Shown: piece by piece, positions 41,744-50,270 of the stretch
Numbering within the stretch: position 1 is the stretch's first letter
Layout: each line of letters starts with the position of its first letter
Source: Kribbella qitaiheensis
GTDB taxonomy: Bacteria; Actinomycetota; Actinomycetes; Propionibacteriales; Kribbellaceae
DNA: 64,000 bases
NCBI RefSeq assembly: GCF_014217565.1
Contig: NZ_CP043661.1
Coordinates: 3,596,001 to 3,660,000 of the forward strand
Reading direction: 5' to 3'
Position numbers and translations under genes: made by a program
The notes under the pieces: generated by a model
Databases searched by the model: none
Told to the model about the DNA's origin: nothing
The model's input: the letters and a program-made list of their open reading frames with translations, nothing else

Positions 41744-42439
41744 ATGAGCATTGCCGACGGCGGGATCCCCAGTCCGAACATCTGGCATCACGCCGACGTC
41801 TACGAGCTCGAGAACCGGGCGGTCGATCCGGACGGCCTGATCGAGAAGGCGATGCTCGCCGTCCGCGACTGGGCCGGGGCGAACGTGCTCGATCTGGGCT
41901 GCGGGACCGGCTTCCATCTGCCCAGGTTCGCGGCGACCGCGGCGAAGGTGGTCGGGGTCGAGCCGCACGGGACACTCGCGGACGCGGCGCGACGCCGGGC
42001 GAAGGACTTGGCGAACGTCGAAGTACGGCAAGGAACAGCGCAGAAGTTGCCGGTGCCAGACGCGTCTGTGGACGTGATGCATGCTCGTTGGGCGTACTTC
42101 TTCGGCCCTGGGTGCGAGCCGGGCCTGATCGAGCTGGACCGGGTGATGCGACGCGGCGGGACCGCCTTCGTGATCGACAACGACGGCAGCCGCTCGACGT
42201 TCGGACGCTGGTTCAGCGAGTACTACCCGAAGATCAAGGCCGACGAGGTCGAGCGCTTCTGGACCGCCCGCGACTGGCAGCGAACCGCGCTCGACATGGG
42301 CTGGCGATTCGAGCGACGAGAAGACCTGGAAGCGGTGATCCGAATCGAGTTCAAGCCGGCGGACGCCGAAGCCATCATCGCTTCCCACTCCGGCACCGAA
42401 GTCGACTACGCCATCAACGTGTGGAGCAAGACCTACTAA
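41744..42439 (+). CDS. class I SAM-dependent methyltransferase
   Basis: 231 residues from ATG 41744; TAGGGT ends 7 bases before the ATG, so a leaderless start is likely. ANVLDLGCGTGFHLPRFAAT is motif I (SAM binding, ~residue 48), VVGVEPHG carries the acidic ribose ligand, and LPVPDASVDVMHARWAYFFG and RVMRRGGTAFVIDNDGSRST are post-motif strands of the Methyltransf_11 group. Substrate unknown, probably a small molecule. A bulged hairpin at the stop may end the transcript before the ABC operon. Confidence 0.87.
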   Translation: MSIADGGIPSPNIWHHADVYELENRAVDPDGLIEKAMLAVRDWAGANVLDLGCGTGFHLPRFAATAAKVVGVEPHGTLADAARRRAKDLANVEVRQGTAQKLPVPDASVDVMHARWAYFFGPGCEPGLIELDRVMRRGGTAFVIDNDGSRSTFGRWFSEYYPKIKADEVERFWTARDWQRTALDMGWRFERREDLEAVIRIEFKPADAEAIIASHSGTEVDYAINVWSKTY

Positions 42440-42460
42440 CAGCAAGACTTGCTGCTGTTA
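42437..42460 (+). terminator. bulged hairpin at the methyltransferase stop
   Basis: TAACAGCAAG and CTTGCTGCTGTTA pair as a 10-bp stem with a 3-base bulge and a tiny loop, starting at the stop codon. Its AT content is high for this genome and it ends in TGTTA. Likely terminator. Confidence 0.5.
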
Positions 42461-42560
42461 GGGAAGGCGTGGGGGTAGACGGCGCGCGGGGTGGGCTGCG
42501 GTGGACCGGTTGGGGCCCTAGGGTGAGCATTCGCACTGAACTGGGAGGCGCCAGGCCGGA

Positions 42561-43115
42561 ATGGACGGACTGCTGCTCGAAGGATTGCCGGGGATACCGC
42601 GGCAGCTCCGCATCGATGTAGGCGAGCAGCGCGCCCTGGTGCCGGCCGACGCGGCCACAGCTCGACAGTGCGCCGACCTCATCACCGGCATAGGCGAGCC
42701 TGCTGACGACATCGTCGTGAAGGCAGGCGGCACGGTGCGCCTGGTCCCGGCGGAGGGCGGTCTGCTCCCGCACCTCACAGTGCTCGGCAACGTAGTCCAC
42801 GGCCACACAGTGACTCACCGCGTGACCAATGACGCGGCTGCTGAGGAGAGCCGAGTGACTGCGGCTCGCTGCGGCCTGGAAGACGTCCTGCAACGCTACC
42901 CACACGAGATCACTCCAGGACGGCGTCGCCTGGCCGGAGTAGCTCGCGCCTTGCGTGCACACCCCGCAGTGATCGTGCTGGAGGACGCCGCAGGCCTTCC
43001 TACCTGGGGATCCCTACTGCGCTTGGAGCACAACCCCGAGCTCTGGTCTGTCGCTCTGCTCTTGATCACCACCGATCCAGCCCGAGCCACAGGATTCCGC
43101 CTTGTCACCGACTAG
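42561..43115 (+). CDS. ABC ATPase-like protein with all catalytic motifs degenerate
   Basis: 184 residues. The chain follows an importer ATPase in layout, since GGLLPHLTVLGNVVHG is the usual xLFPHLTVxENVxxG and LEDVLQRYPHEITPGRRRLA with GVARALRAHPAVIVLED the signature helix and Walker B strand. Yet the P-loop is replaced by ALVPADAATARQCADL without Lys, the Q-loop Gln is Pro (LVPAEGG), LSGGQ reads ITPGR, the Walker B Asp-Glu reads Glu-Asp, and the H-loop reads ITTDPARA without His. It is also short (normal ~230-350). I infer a pseudo-ATPase. The frame is intact and overlaps the solute-binding gene by 14 bases, so it is not simply decaying. Confidence 0.72.
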   Translation: MDGLLLEGLPGIPRQLRIDVGEQRALVPADAATARQCADLITGIGEPADDIVVKAGGTVRLVPAEGGLLPHLTVLGNVVHGHTVTHRVTNDAAAEESRVTAARCGLEDVLQRYPHEITPGRRRLAGVARALRAHPAVIVLEDAAGLPTWGSLLRLEHNPELWSVALLLITTDPARATGFRLVTD

Positions 43116-44358
43116 CCGCCGAGCATTCCTCGGAGCAGCTGCGACGCTTGTACTAGCGGGCTGCTCCGGCACGGGAGACGTCCTCGGTCTGAGGCGCAGC
43201 GTCCGGATCGCCGTCAGCTGGAGCAGTGCCGAGCTCCGCGCCTTCCACAGCGTGCTCGACGGGCTCGGCCCGCTCGACTACCCGGTCGAGGTGGTCCCGC
43301 TCGGCGACGACATCTCCACCGCTTTCGGCTCACGGTCCACCCGGCGGCCGGACATCGTGATGCTCCCGCAGCCAGGGCTCGTCGCTCAGCACCTGCGCGA
43401 CCTGGAATCGATGCCGGAAGACCTGGCCGACCGCGGCCGCGCCCGGCTCTGGGACGAGCTCCTGGTGCACGACGGCACGACGTACGGCCTGCCGTTCAAG
43501 ACCGCGCACAAGTCAGCCGTCTGGTACCGCCCGTCGGTCTTCAAGCAGGTGGGTGTAGAGCCGCCGAAGCTCTGGTCGGACTGGCTGAATGTGAACCGAT
43601 CCCTGTCACAGGCCGGCATTCGCCCACTCTCGCTGGCTGCTGGGGACGGCTGGGTGCTCACCGACTTCCTGGAGAACATCCTGCTCGGCTCCTCCCCGTC
43701 CACCTATCGCGCTCTTGCGACAGCGGGCCGCCCGCTGCCTTCCCAGCAACCAGAGTTCGCGGCAGCGCTACGACTGCTCGGGACGATGTGGTCAGCGCCG
43801 GGCACCCTTGCCGGTGGCGTGGAACGTTCGCTGGTCCAGCAGTTCCCTGACGCGATCGTGGAGGTGTTCGGCCATCGCCGCGCGGCCATGGTGCTCGCCT
43901 CCGACTTCGCCGAACCGGTGGTGCACTCCTTCGCCGCGGACCCGTCCGACATCGGTCTGTTCACCTTCCCGCCGATCAGCGCCGGTACTGCGGCCCCGGT
44001 GGTCGTCGGCGGCGACGTGATGGTGCTGCCCCGACCGACCACCGACAACGCGAAGGACCTCGTACGCCGGTTGGCCGCGCCCGCCGCCGTGGATCCGTGG
44101 ATCGCGACCGGCGGCTTCCTCGCCGACGGCCGGACCACCGGCTACTCCCCCGAGCTCACCAGGCTGGCGGAGCAGTTGGTGGCACCCGGTACGTCGCTGC
44201 AGTTCGACCTGTCGGACCGCCTCGGGCCGCTCGGCGACATCAACGGGTTGTGGCGCGTACTGACCGACTTCCTGGTCCGGATCGGCGACCGCGGCAGCGA
44301 GCTGGTACCGGACGCGGTGGAGCACGCGCTGGACGAGCTCGAGAAGGTGGAGGGCTGA
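43102..44358 (+). CDS. ABC importer solute-binding lipoprotein (family 1)
   Basis: 418 residues from TTG 43102. SRRAFLGAAATLVLAGCSG combines a Tat twin-Arg motif with a lipobox, so the mature protein is exported folded and lipid-anchored at Cys near residue 21. The body is a sugar-type binding protein: RPDIVMLPQPGLVAQHLRDL, GTTYGLPFKTAHKSAVWYRP (hinge region), VFKQVGVEPPKLWSDWLNVN and SDIGLFTFPPISAGTAAPVV. Oligosaccharide or polyol ligands are typical. It overlaps the pseudo-ATPase gene by 14 bases, and its stop overlaps the permease start (ATGA). Confidence 0.9.
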   Translation: MSPTSRRAFLGAAATLVLAGCSGTGDVLGLRRSVRIAVSWSSAELRAFHSVLDGLGPLDYPVEVVPLGDDISTAFGSRSTRRPDIVMLPQPGLVAQHLRDLESMPEDLADRGRARLWDELLVHDGTTYGLPFKTAHKSAVWYRPSVFKQVGVEPPKLWSDWLNVNRSLSQAGIRPLSLAAGDGWVLTDFLENILLGSSPSTYRALATAGRPLPSQQPEFAAALRLLGTMWSAPGTLAGGVERSLVQQFPDAIVEVFGHRRAAMVLASDFAEPVVHSFAADPSDIGLFTFPPISAGTAAPVVVGGDVMVLPRPTTDNAKDLVRRLAAPAAVDPWIATGGFLADGRTTGYSPELTRLAEQLVAPGTSLQFDLSDRLGPLGDINGLWRVLTDFLVRIGDRGSELVPDAVEHALDELEKVEG

Positions 44359-46133
44359 TGGGCCTGCAGAGCAACGGCCTGTCACTCGAGGTTGTCGGCC
44401 GCGAGATCAGCGGCCGTCCTGTACCGGGTAAGCCACGACGACCCGCAGGGCCTTTCCTACTTGGCCTTCCGGCCCTACTGCTGAGCAGCCTCTTGCTGGT
44501 GCCGATCGTGATCACCGTTGTAGCCGCCTTCCGCACGCCCGACGGCTCCTTCGGCTTCGGGAACTTCGCCGTGATGGGAGATCGCGCCGCACTGCATGCC
44601 GTGGGCAACAGTCTCGCCTGGGTCGGAGTGGCACTCGCACTCGTGGTGGTCGGGTTCCTGCTGGCTCTGCTGAGCTACCGACTGCCCGGCCTGACCTCAT
44701 TCCTTCAGCCCGCACTGGTGATTCCGTTCGCGGTATCGGTGCTGGTGTCAGGCGCGACCTTCCGGCTGATCTTCGACCCGGCCCCCGAACACGGCACGGT
44801 GACGGCGGTGTTCACCAAGCTGTTCGGCTCCAGCCCGGTCTGGCTCGGCCCTGGCTTGTTCTGGCTGGTGCTCGTGTCGGCGTTCGGCTGGACCTGGCTC
44901 GGGTACGTCGTGTCGCTGTTCCGTGCGGGCCTCGACGCCATCCCGGACGACGTGAGCCGGACCATCGCCGCCGAGGGCGTCACCGGCTGGCGGCGACTCC
45001 GCGCACTCGAGTTGCCGATGCTCCGGCCCATCACGGGCGTCGTGACACTGACGCTGGTGATCGCCGCCGTCCGGGTGTTCGATCTGGTGCTGATCGTCGT
45101 CCCCGGTCCGATGCAGCGCGACGCCGACGTACTGGGACTCAACTGGTGGCGAGCAACCAGCGCCGGTGACGACACAGGCCGTACTGCGGCGCTCGGTGTC
45201 GTCCTGTTCGCAATAGTCGCGGCGGTAGCGGTCATCGGCGTACGAGGGTTGCGGCGCCGTCGCTGGGCGATGCCGGTCTCCGTGGTGAAGCCGGATCCGT
45301 CGCTACGCAGGCCGAAGCCGAGTCGCCGGGTGCGGCGTACGGGCTGGGTCGTCGGGTTCCTGGTCAGCCTGTTCTGGATTCTTCCTGCGGTGGTGCTGGT
45401 CGCCACTGCGCTGCATTCCCCGCGGCAGGCAGGACTGCGTGGCTGGTGGTCCACGGACGGCCTCGGGTTCTCCTCGTTCACCGCTGCAGCCAACGCCGGC
45501 CTGCTGCGTGCCTTGTTGTCGACCGTGTTGATCTCCGCGATAGCGACCGCAGTGCTGCTGGTCATCGCCGTACCGACTGCCTACCTGGTCGCTTGGGGCG
45601 GACTGCCGACGTGGCTCGGCCGCGTGGTCATGTCGGCGTTTGTGGTGCTCGCTGTCACGCCAGTGCAGATGTACGCCGCTCCGCTGCGCGACGCGATCGG
45701 CGCAGCCGGCTTGGCCGGGTCGCGGGTCGCGCTGGCCCTGGTCCACGCGGCTGCAGGCCTTCCGTTCGCAGTGTTGCTACTGCGATCCGCCTTCGCATCG
45801 GCTCCGCCCGCATTGGTAGCCGAGGCACTACAAGGGTCCGCACGACAGAGCGCAGTACTGGCTACTGTGCAGCGGACCTATCGGCCTGCGCTGGTGGCAG
45901 TTGCGGTGCTGGAGTTTGCCCTGGTGTGGAACGACTTCATCGTCGGCTTCCTGATCAGCGGAGCTGGCACTACGCCGTTGTCGCTGGTGCTGTGGGGTGA
46001 AGCGCGGCAGTTCTCGACCTCGGCCGGGACGGTGGCTGCCGCCGCTGTGGTCGCCTCCGTGGTGCCGGCCGTACTGCTGCTGACGTTCTGGCAGACGGTG
46101 GTCCGCGGGCTGACGGTCGGGAGCAAGCCATGA
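44358..46133 (+). CDS. fused two-domain ABC importer permease (MalF-MalG in one chain)
   Basis: 591 residues from ATG 44358. Two complete permease domains are joined in frame: the first (~35-310) with GPFLLGLPALLLSSLLLVPI, PALVIPFAVSVLVSGATFRL and EAA-loop EGVTGWRRLRALELPMLRPI; the second (~330-590) with WVVGFLVSLFWILPAVVLVA, LLSTVLISAIATAVLLVIAV and the looser EAA-loop AEALQGSARQSAVL. The linker (MPVSVVKPDPSLRRPKPSRR) is basic. Sugar importers normally encode these as two genes. The weak second EAA loop is where one ATPase would dock. Coupled to both neighbours by ATGA overlaps. Confidence 0.88.
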   Translation: MGLQSNGLSLEVVGREISGRPVPGKPRRPAGPFLLGLPALLLSSLLLVPIVITVVAAFRTPDGSFGFGNFAVMGDRAALHAVGNSLAWVGVALALVVVGFLLALLSYRLPGLTSFLQPALVIPFAVSVLVSGATFRLIFDPAPEHGTVTAVFTKLFGSSPVWLGPGLFWLVLVSAFGWTWLGYVVSLFRAGLDAIPDDVSRTIAAEGVTGWRRLRALELPMLRPITGVVTLTLVIAAVRVFDLVLIVVPGPMQRDADVLGLNWWRATSAGDDTGRTAALGVVLFAIVAAVAVIGVRGLRRRRWAMPVSVVKPDPSLRRPKPSRRVRRTGWVVGFLVSLFWILPAVVLVATALHSPRQAGLRGWWSTDGLGFSSFTAAANAGLLRALLSTVLISAIATAVLLVIAVPTAYLVAWGGLPTWLGRVVMSAFVVLAVTPVQMYAAPLRDAIGAAGLAGSRVALALVHAAAGLPFAVLLLRSAFASAPPALVAEALQGSARQSAVLATVQRTYRPALVAVAVLEFALVWNDFIVGFLISGAGTTPLSLVLWGEARQFSTSAGTVAAAAVVASVVPAVLLLTFWQTVVRGLTVGSKP

Positions 46134-47449
46134 CCTCACCGGAGTCGTCCGAGCAGGCTGCGGCCGAGGACAAGCAGGCGAAGGCCGCGCGGCGCCGGGG
46201 AGACATCTTCGGGATCAGTGCGCTGGCTTCGGCCCTGCTGTCAGGGCTGGCCGGCGACAAGTTGTCGCAGAGCCTCGACCGGGGCGGCTGGATCAGCGTC
46301 GTCGGCATCAGCCTGACCATCGGGTTCGCACTGATCTGGGCGATCTACAACGCACCGGTCGGACTGCGGAGGTATCGGGCCTGGCGTGCAGCCGCGCCGC
46401 ATCAGGCGACCGAGCTGCACGCCGCAGCAGAGGAAGCCGAGCAGTGGTTGGTATCGCTGGGCTCGGACGCGGGTGGCATGGGCGCAGCCGAGTGGTTCGA
46501 GCAGAACGAGCCGCGACTGCGGGACCTACTGCTCGCAGAGAAGCCTCGGGAGGAGGCCGCGGACGACATCGCCAGGATCTGCGACGCACTGGATGCCTGG
46601 TACGTGCGCAAGCGGGCCGCCAGCGATCTGCTGACGGCCAGCGAGTACCTCGCCGCATTCGCCGACGCCTCGGGTCGCACCGACCTGGCGGAACTCGCCG
46701 CGGCGCGGGCGGCAACGGCGTACCGGTTGATGGGTGACCTGGAATCGGCGAACACCCGGCTGGGGATCTCCGGCAACATCGCGCCGGCCAGACGAGGACA
46801 CAGCCGTACGGCGGCGGCACTGAGGACCCGGCGGGAGGTCGAGGGCGCACTGTGGCATCTGGCCCGGGCGGAGGCTATCCCCGCCGGATACGACCGGAAC
46901 GAGGCGCTGTCGAACGCCCGGAACCGGCTGGACGACGCAAGACTCAGCAGGCCCGGGCCGGACCTTGCAGGCGACATCGCGATCCAGATCAACCTCGCGG
47001 TGGTCCAGCTGCATCAACAGGACCCAGCAGGTGCGCTGGATCAGCTCAGGGCTGCCGCTGCCCGGGCAAGCGCAGGTGGGGACGTCAGCGGCCAGGCACA
47101 CGCCCTAGAGCTGACCGGAGTGGCTGCGTGGATGCAGCAGAGTCCTCACGAAGCTCGCCAGTGGTGGGAACACGCGGAACACCTGTACGCCGAGATCGAC
47201 GAACGCGAAGGCCGCGCCCGTTGCCTGCAACACCTCGGCTCGGCCGCGGTGCTCACCGGTCAACTGAACAAGGCCCGAGAGCTGCTGCAGCAGAGCGAGT
47301 TGCTCCGCGGCGGCTCTGACCATCACCCGATCCTGGCGAAGTACCTCGCCGCGGCCCACGACGGCGAAGTACCGGTGGTCCCCGACGGAGCACCGCACAA
47401 AGCAGCCGCCAACTGGTTCCGTCGCCTCTTCGCCCGGCTGAAGGCGTAG
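46130..47449 (+). CDS. membrane-anchored TPR protein
   Basis: 439 residues from ATG 46130, overlapping the permease stop (ATGA). After a charged start there are two hydrophobic stretches (~27-45 GDIFGISALASALLSGLAGD and ~52-75 ISVVGISLTIGFALIWAIYN), then a soluble alpha-helical region with TPR-like pairs: LAELAAARAATAYRLMGDLE, INLAVVQLHQQDPAGALDQL, ALELTGVAAWMQQSPHEARQ and CLQHLGSAAVLTGQLNKARE. No catalytic motif is visible. A scaffold or sensor tied to the importer is the simplest reading, based on coupling. I know of no named family with this place in an ABC operon. Confidence 0.75.
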   Translation: MTSPESSEQAAAEDKQAKAARRRGDIFGISALASALLSGLAGDKLSQSLDRGGWISVVGISLTIGFALIWAIYNAPVGLRRYRAWRAAAPHQATELHAAAEEAEQWLVSLGSDAGGMGAAEWFEQNEPRLRDLLLAEKPREEAADDIARICDALDAWYVRKRAASDLLTASEYLAAFADASGRTDLAELAAARAATAYRLMGDLESANTRLGISGNIAPARRGHSRTAAALRTRREVEGALWHLARAEAIPAGYDRNEALSNARNRLDDARLSRPGPDLAGDIAIQINLAVVQLHQQDPAGALDQLRAAAARASAGGDVSGQAHALELTGVAAWMQQSPHEARQWWEHAEHLYAEIDEREGRARCLQHLGSAAVLTGQLNKARELLQQSELLRGGSDHHPILAKYLAAAHDGEVPVVPDGAPHKAAANWFRRLFARLKA

Positions 47450-47494
47450 CCCGGCTGCGGGGTTTTGTCGGTCGCTTCGCCTAGGTTGTCGGAC

Positions 47495-48904
47495 ATGGTG
47501 AAGGCAGCGGCGCAGACCAAGTCGAAGACGGGGAAATCGCCCTTCGCGTGCAGTGAGTGCGGGTGGACGACGCCGCGCTGGATCGGGCGTTGCGGCGAGT
47601 GCCAGGCGTGGGGCACGGTCGCCGAGGTCGGTGTGCCCAAGGCCGCCCGGATCACCGCCGGTCCGGTCTCCTCACCCGCGATGCCGATCGCCATGGTCTC
47701 AGCGGTCGAGGCCGAGTCCCGCCCGACCGGGATCGGCGAGCTCGACCGGGTGCTCGGCGGCGGTGTCGTGCCGGGCGCGGTCATCCTGCTCGCGGGCGAG
47801 CCCGGCGTCGGCAAGTCCACGCTGCTGCTCGAGGTCGCGGCCCAGTCCGCGCGCCAGGGCCACCGCACGCTCTACGTCTCCGGCGAGGAGTCGGCCGCCC
47901 AGGTCCGGCTGCGCGCCGGCCGGACCGACGCACTCGTCGACGAGCTGTTCCTGGCCGCCGAGACCGATCTGGGCGCGGTCGTCGGCCAGGTCGACGCGGT
48001 CGATCCGGTCTTCCTGGTGATCGACTCCGTGCAGACGATGGCGCACCCCGAGGTCGACGGCGCACCGGGCGGCGTCACCCAGGTCCGCGAGGTGACCGGC
48101 GCGCTGGTCCGGCTCGCCAAGGAGCGCAACATCGCGGTCGTGCTGGTCGGCCACGTCACCAAGGACGGCGCGATCGCCGGGCCGCGGATGCTGGAGCACC
48201 TGGTCGACGTGGTGCTCGCCTTCGACGGCGACCGGCACTCGGGTTTCCGGATGGTGCGCGCGACCAAGAACCGCTTCGGTCCGTCGGACGAGGTCGGCTG
48301 CTTCGACATGGTCGACACCGGCATCATCGAGGTCAGCGACCCGAGTGGCCTGTTCGTCTCCGAGCACGCCGAGCCGGTCGCCGGGACGTGCGTCACCGTG
48401 ATGATGGAGGGCCGGCGCCCGCTGCTCGCCGAAGTACAGGCTCTCGTCGGTCCGTCGGCGGCGCCGCAACCACGGCGTACGACGTCGGGCCTGGAATCGT
48501 CGCGGGTCGCGATGGTGCTGGCCGTGCTGGGGAACAGGGCCGGCGCGAAGCTGACCGACAAGGAGGTCTACGTCGCGACCGTCGGTGGAGTGAAGATCAC
48601 CGAACCGGTCGCGGACCTCGCGGTCGCGATCTCGGTCGCGTCGTCGTTGATGGACAAGCCGATCCACCCCGGCCTGATCGCGATCGGCGAGGTCGGCCTG
48701 GCCGGCGAGGTCCGCCGGGTCGGCGGCCTGGAGAAGCGGCTCGCCGAAGCCGCCCGGCTCGGCTTCACCAAGGCGATCATCCCGGCCGATGTCCCGAACC
48801 GGTCCAAGGACTCCAAGCCGATGGACATGCAGGCAAAGTACGGCCTGCGCACCTTCGCCGCCGGCGACATCCAGGCCGCTCTGCTGGCCGCCGGCCTCGC
48901 CTGA
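47495..48904 (+). CDS. radA: DNA repair protein RadA
   Basis: 469 residues from ATG 47495. The zinc finger FACSECGWTTPRWIGRCGEC uses Cys19, 22, 33 and 36; Walker A is LLAGEPGVGKSTLLLEVAAQ, followed by the RadA-specific KNRFGPSDEVG and a Lon-like C-terminal domain with KPIHPGLIAIGEVGLAGEVR. RadA is a branch-migration helicase that extends recombination D-loops. Full length is normal. It is upstream of disA with a KAS III gene between; the radA-disA link is common in Gram-positive bacteria, where RadA modulates DisA c-di-AMP synthesis. Confidence 0.97.
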   Translation: MVKAAAQTKSKTGKSPFACSECGWTTPRWIGRCGECQAWGTVAEVGVPKAARITAGPVSSPAMPIAMVSAVEAESRPTGIGELDRVLGGGVVPGAVILLAGEPGVGKSTLLLEVAAQSARQGHRTLYVSGEESAAQVRLRAGRTDALVDELFLAAETDLGAVVGQVDAVDPVFLVIDSVQTMAHPEVDGAPGGVTQVREVTGALVRLAKERNIAVVLVGHVTKDGAIAGPRMLEHLVDVVLAFDGDRHSGFRMVRATKNRFGPSDEVGCFDMVDTGIIEVSDPSGLFVSEHAEPVAGTCVTVMMEGRRPLLAEVQALVGPSAAPQPRRTTSGLESSRVAMVLAVLGNRAGAKLTDKEVYVATVGGVKITEPVADLAVAISVASSLMDKPIHPGLIAIGEVGLAGEVRRVGGLEKRLAEAARLGFTKAIIPADVPNRSKDSKPMDMQAKYGLRTFAAGDIQAALLAAGLA

Positions 48905-49071
48905 GGTCTGCCGGCCGGCCTGTGGCCATACCCACATCTCCCGCTCAGCGGTGAGACGGGCGGCGACCCGGCGGCCGGCCGGAACGTATTCTGGTGCCGC
49001 CCCTGTACTGCGGAGTAGGTACGCCTCGGACCCGCAGGCCCCCATGCTCGCTTCACCGGAGGAGCACTCGC

Positions 49072-50010
49072 ATGACCGGTTCCAAAGTTGTCGCTCTCGG
49101 CCACTACCAGCCGGAGCGAGTGCTCACGAACGCCGAACTCGCCACGATGGTCGAGACCAACGACGAATGGATCCAGAGCCGGGTCGGGATCCGCGAGCGC
49201 CGGATCGCCGCCCCGGACGAGCAGGTCGACGAGATGGCCTGGCGGGCCGCCGAGAAGGCCATCGCGAATGCCGGCATCGACGTCGCCGAGATCGACTACG
49301 TCGTGGTGGCGACCTGTACCGCGCTCGACCGTTCGCCGAACATCGCGGCCCGGGTGGCGGCGCGACTCGGCCTCGGTAGTCCCGCGGCGCTCGACGTGAA
49401 CACGGCCTGCTCCGGGTTCAGCCATGCGCTCGCGACCGCCGACCACGCCATCCGCGCCGGCGCCGCGTCGAAGGCGCTGGTGATCGGGGTGGAGAAGCTG
49501 AGCGACTTCACCGACTGGACCGACCGGACCACCTGCGTCCTGATCGGCGACGGCGCCGGCGCGGCCGTCGTGGTCGCGACCGACGAGCCCGAGATCGGCC
49601 CGGTCGTGTGGGGTTCGGTGCCGGAGATGTCGGACGCGGTCCGCATCGAGGGCCGGGACGGAACGTTCGCACAGGAGGGCCAGAGCGTCTTCCGCTGGAC
49701 CACCACGCAACTGCCGGTGATCGCCAAGCAGGTCTGCGAGAAGGGTGGCGTGACGCCGGAGGAGCTCGGCGGCGTCGTCCTGCACCAGGCCAACCTGCGC
49801 ATCATCGACCCGCTCGCCAAGCGGCTCGGCGCGGTCAACGCGGTGATCGCCCGCGACGTCATCGAGTCCGGCAACACCTCGGCCGCGAGCATCCCGATCG
49901 CGCTGTCCAAACTGGTCGAACGCCGCGAGGTCCCGGTCGGCGCCCCCGTCCTCCTCTTCGGCTTCGGCGGCGGCCTCTCCTACGCCGGCCAGATCATCCG
50001 CTGCCCCTGA
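49072..50010 (+). CDS. beta-ketoacyl-ACP synthase III family protein
   Basis: 312 residues from ATG 49072 with CGGAGGAG upstream. The catalytic triad is complete: ALDVNTACSGFSHALATADH (Cys113), VVLHQANLRIIDPLAKRLGA (His ~240) and ESGNTSAASIPIALSKL (Asn ~270). The glycine ending LFGFGGGLSYAGQIIR is as in FabH. It condenses an acyl-CoA starter with malonyl-ACP. Position between radA and disA, away from fab genes, suggests a specialised or second FabH; the starter specificity is unknown. Confidence 0.92.
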   Translation: MTGSKVVALGHYQPERVLTNAELATMVETNDEWIQSRVGIRERRIAAPDEQVDEMAWRAAEKAIANAGIDVAEIDYVVVATCTALDRSPNIAARVAARLGLGSPAALDVNTACSGFSHALATADHAIRAGAASKALVIGVEKLSDFTDWTDRTTCVLIGDGAGAAVVVATDEPEIGPVVWGSVPEMSDAVRIEGRDGTFAQEGQSVFRWTTTQLPVIAKQVCEKGGVTPEELGGVVLHQANLRIIDPLAKRLGAVNAVIARDVIESGNTSAASIPIALSKLVERREVPVGAPVLLFGFGGGLSYAGQIIRCP

Positions 50011-50141
50011 CCAACCCGCTGGACCGGCGGCGACGCGCCCGCGATGCAAGTCGTGAAGAAGCCGTAGTACTTCGAGTCGGCTGGAGTTCGGCGGCCGTCG
50101 GTGGGCGGGCGTAGTACGGGGGTTTGCGGTGGGAAGTGCGT

Positions 50142-50158
50142 TGCACAACGCTTGTGCA
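50142..50158. promoter_or_regulatory. 17-bp inverted repeat in a cluster of TTTGCA-like motifs upstream of disA
   Basis: TGCACAA and TTGTGCA flank CGC as a perfect 7+7 palindrome. Directly downstream come CGTTTGCACGGG and GCGTTTGCAAGCGC (near-palindrome), so four related half-sites lie in 50141-50192, about 110 bases before the disA start. TTGTGCAC also resembles an actinobacterial DnaA box with two changes. The binding protein is unknown. Confidence 0.45.
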
Positions 50159-50270
50159 CGATCGTTTGCACGGGCGTTTGCAAGCGCGACTCGGTCGCCG
50201 TCAAGCCGACGGGCCGTATTGGGGGCCACGCGTCCACAGCACACGCCTGAGCCGCATAGACTCAGGGACC

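Noticed and set aside
42561..43115. The ATPase-like gene as a pseudogene
   Set aside because: The frame is open from a plausible ribosome site to a stop that overlaps the next coupled start, and the residue changes are substitutions, not breaks.
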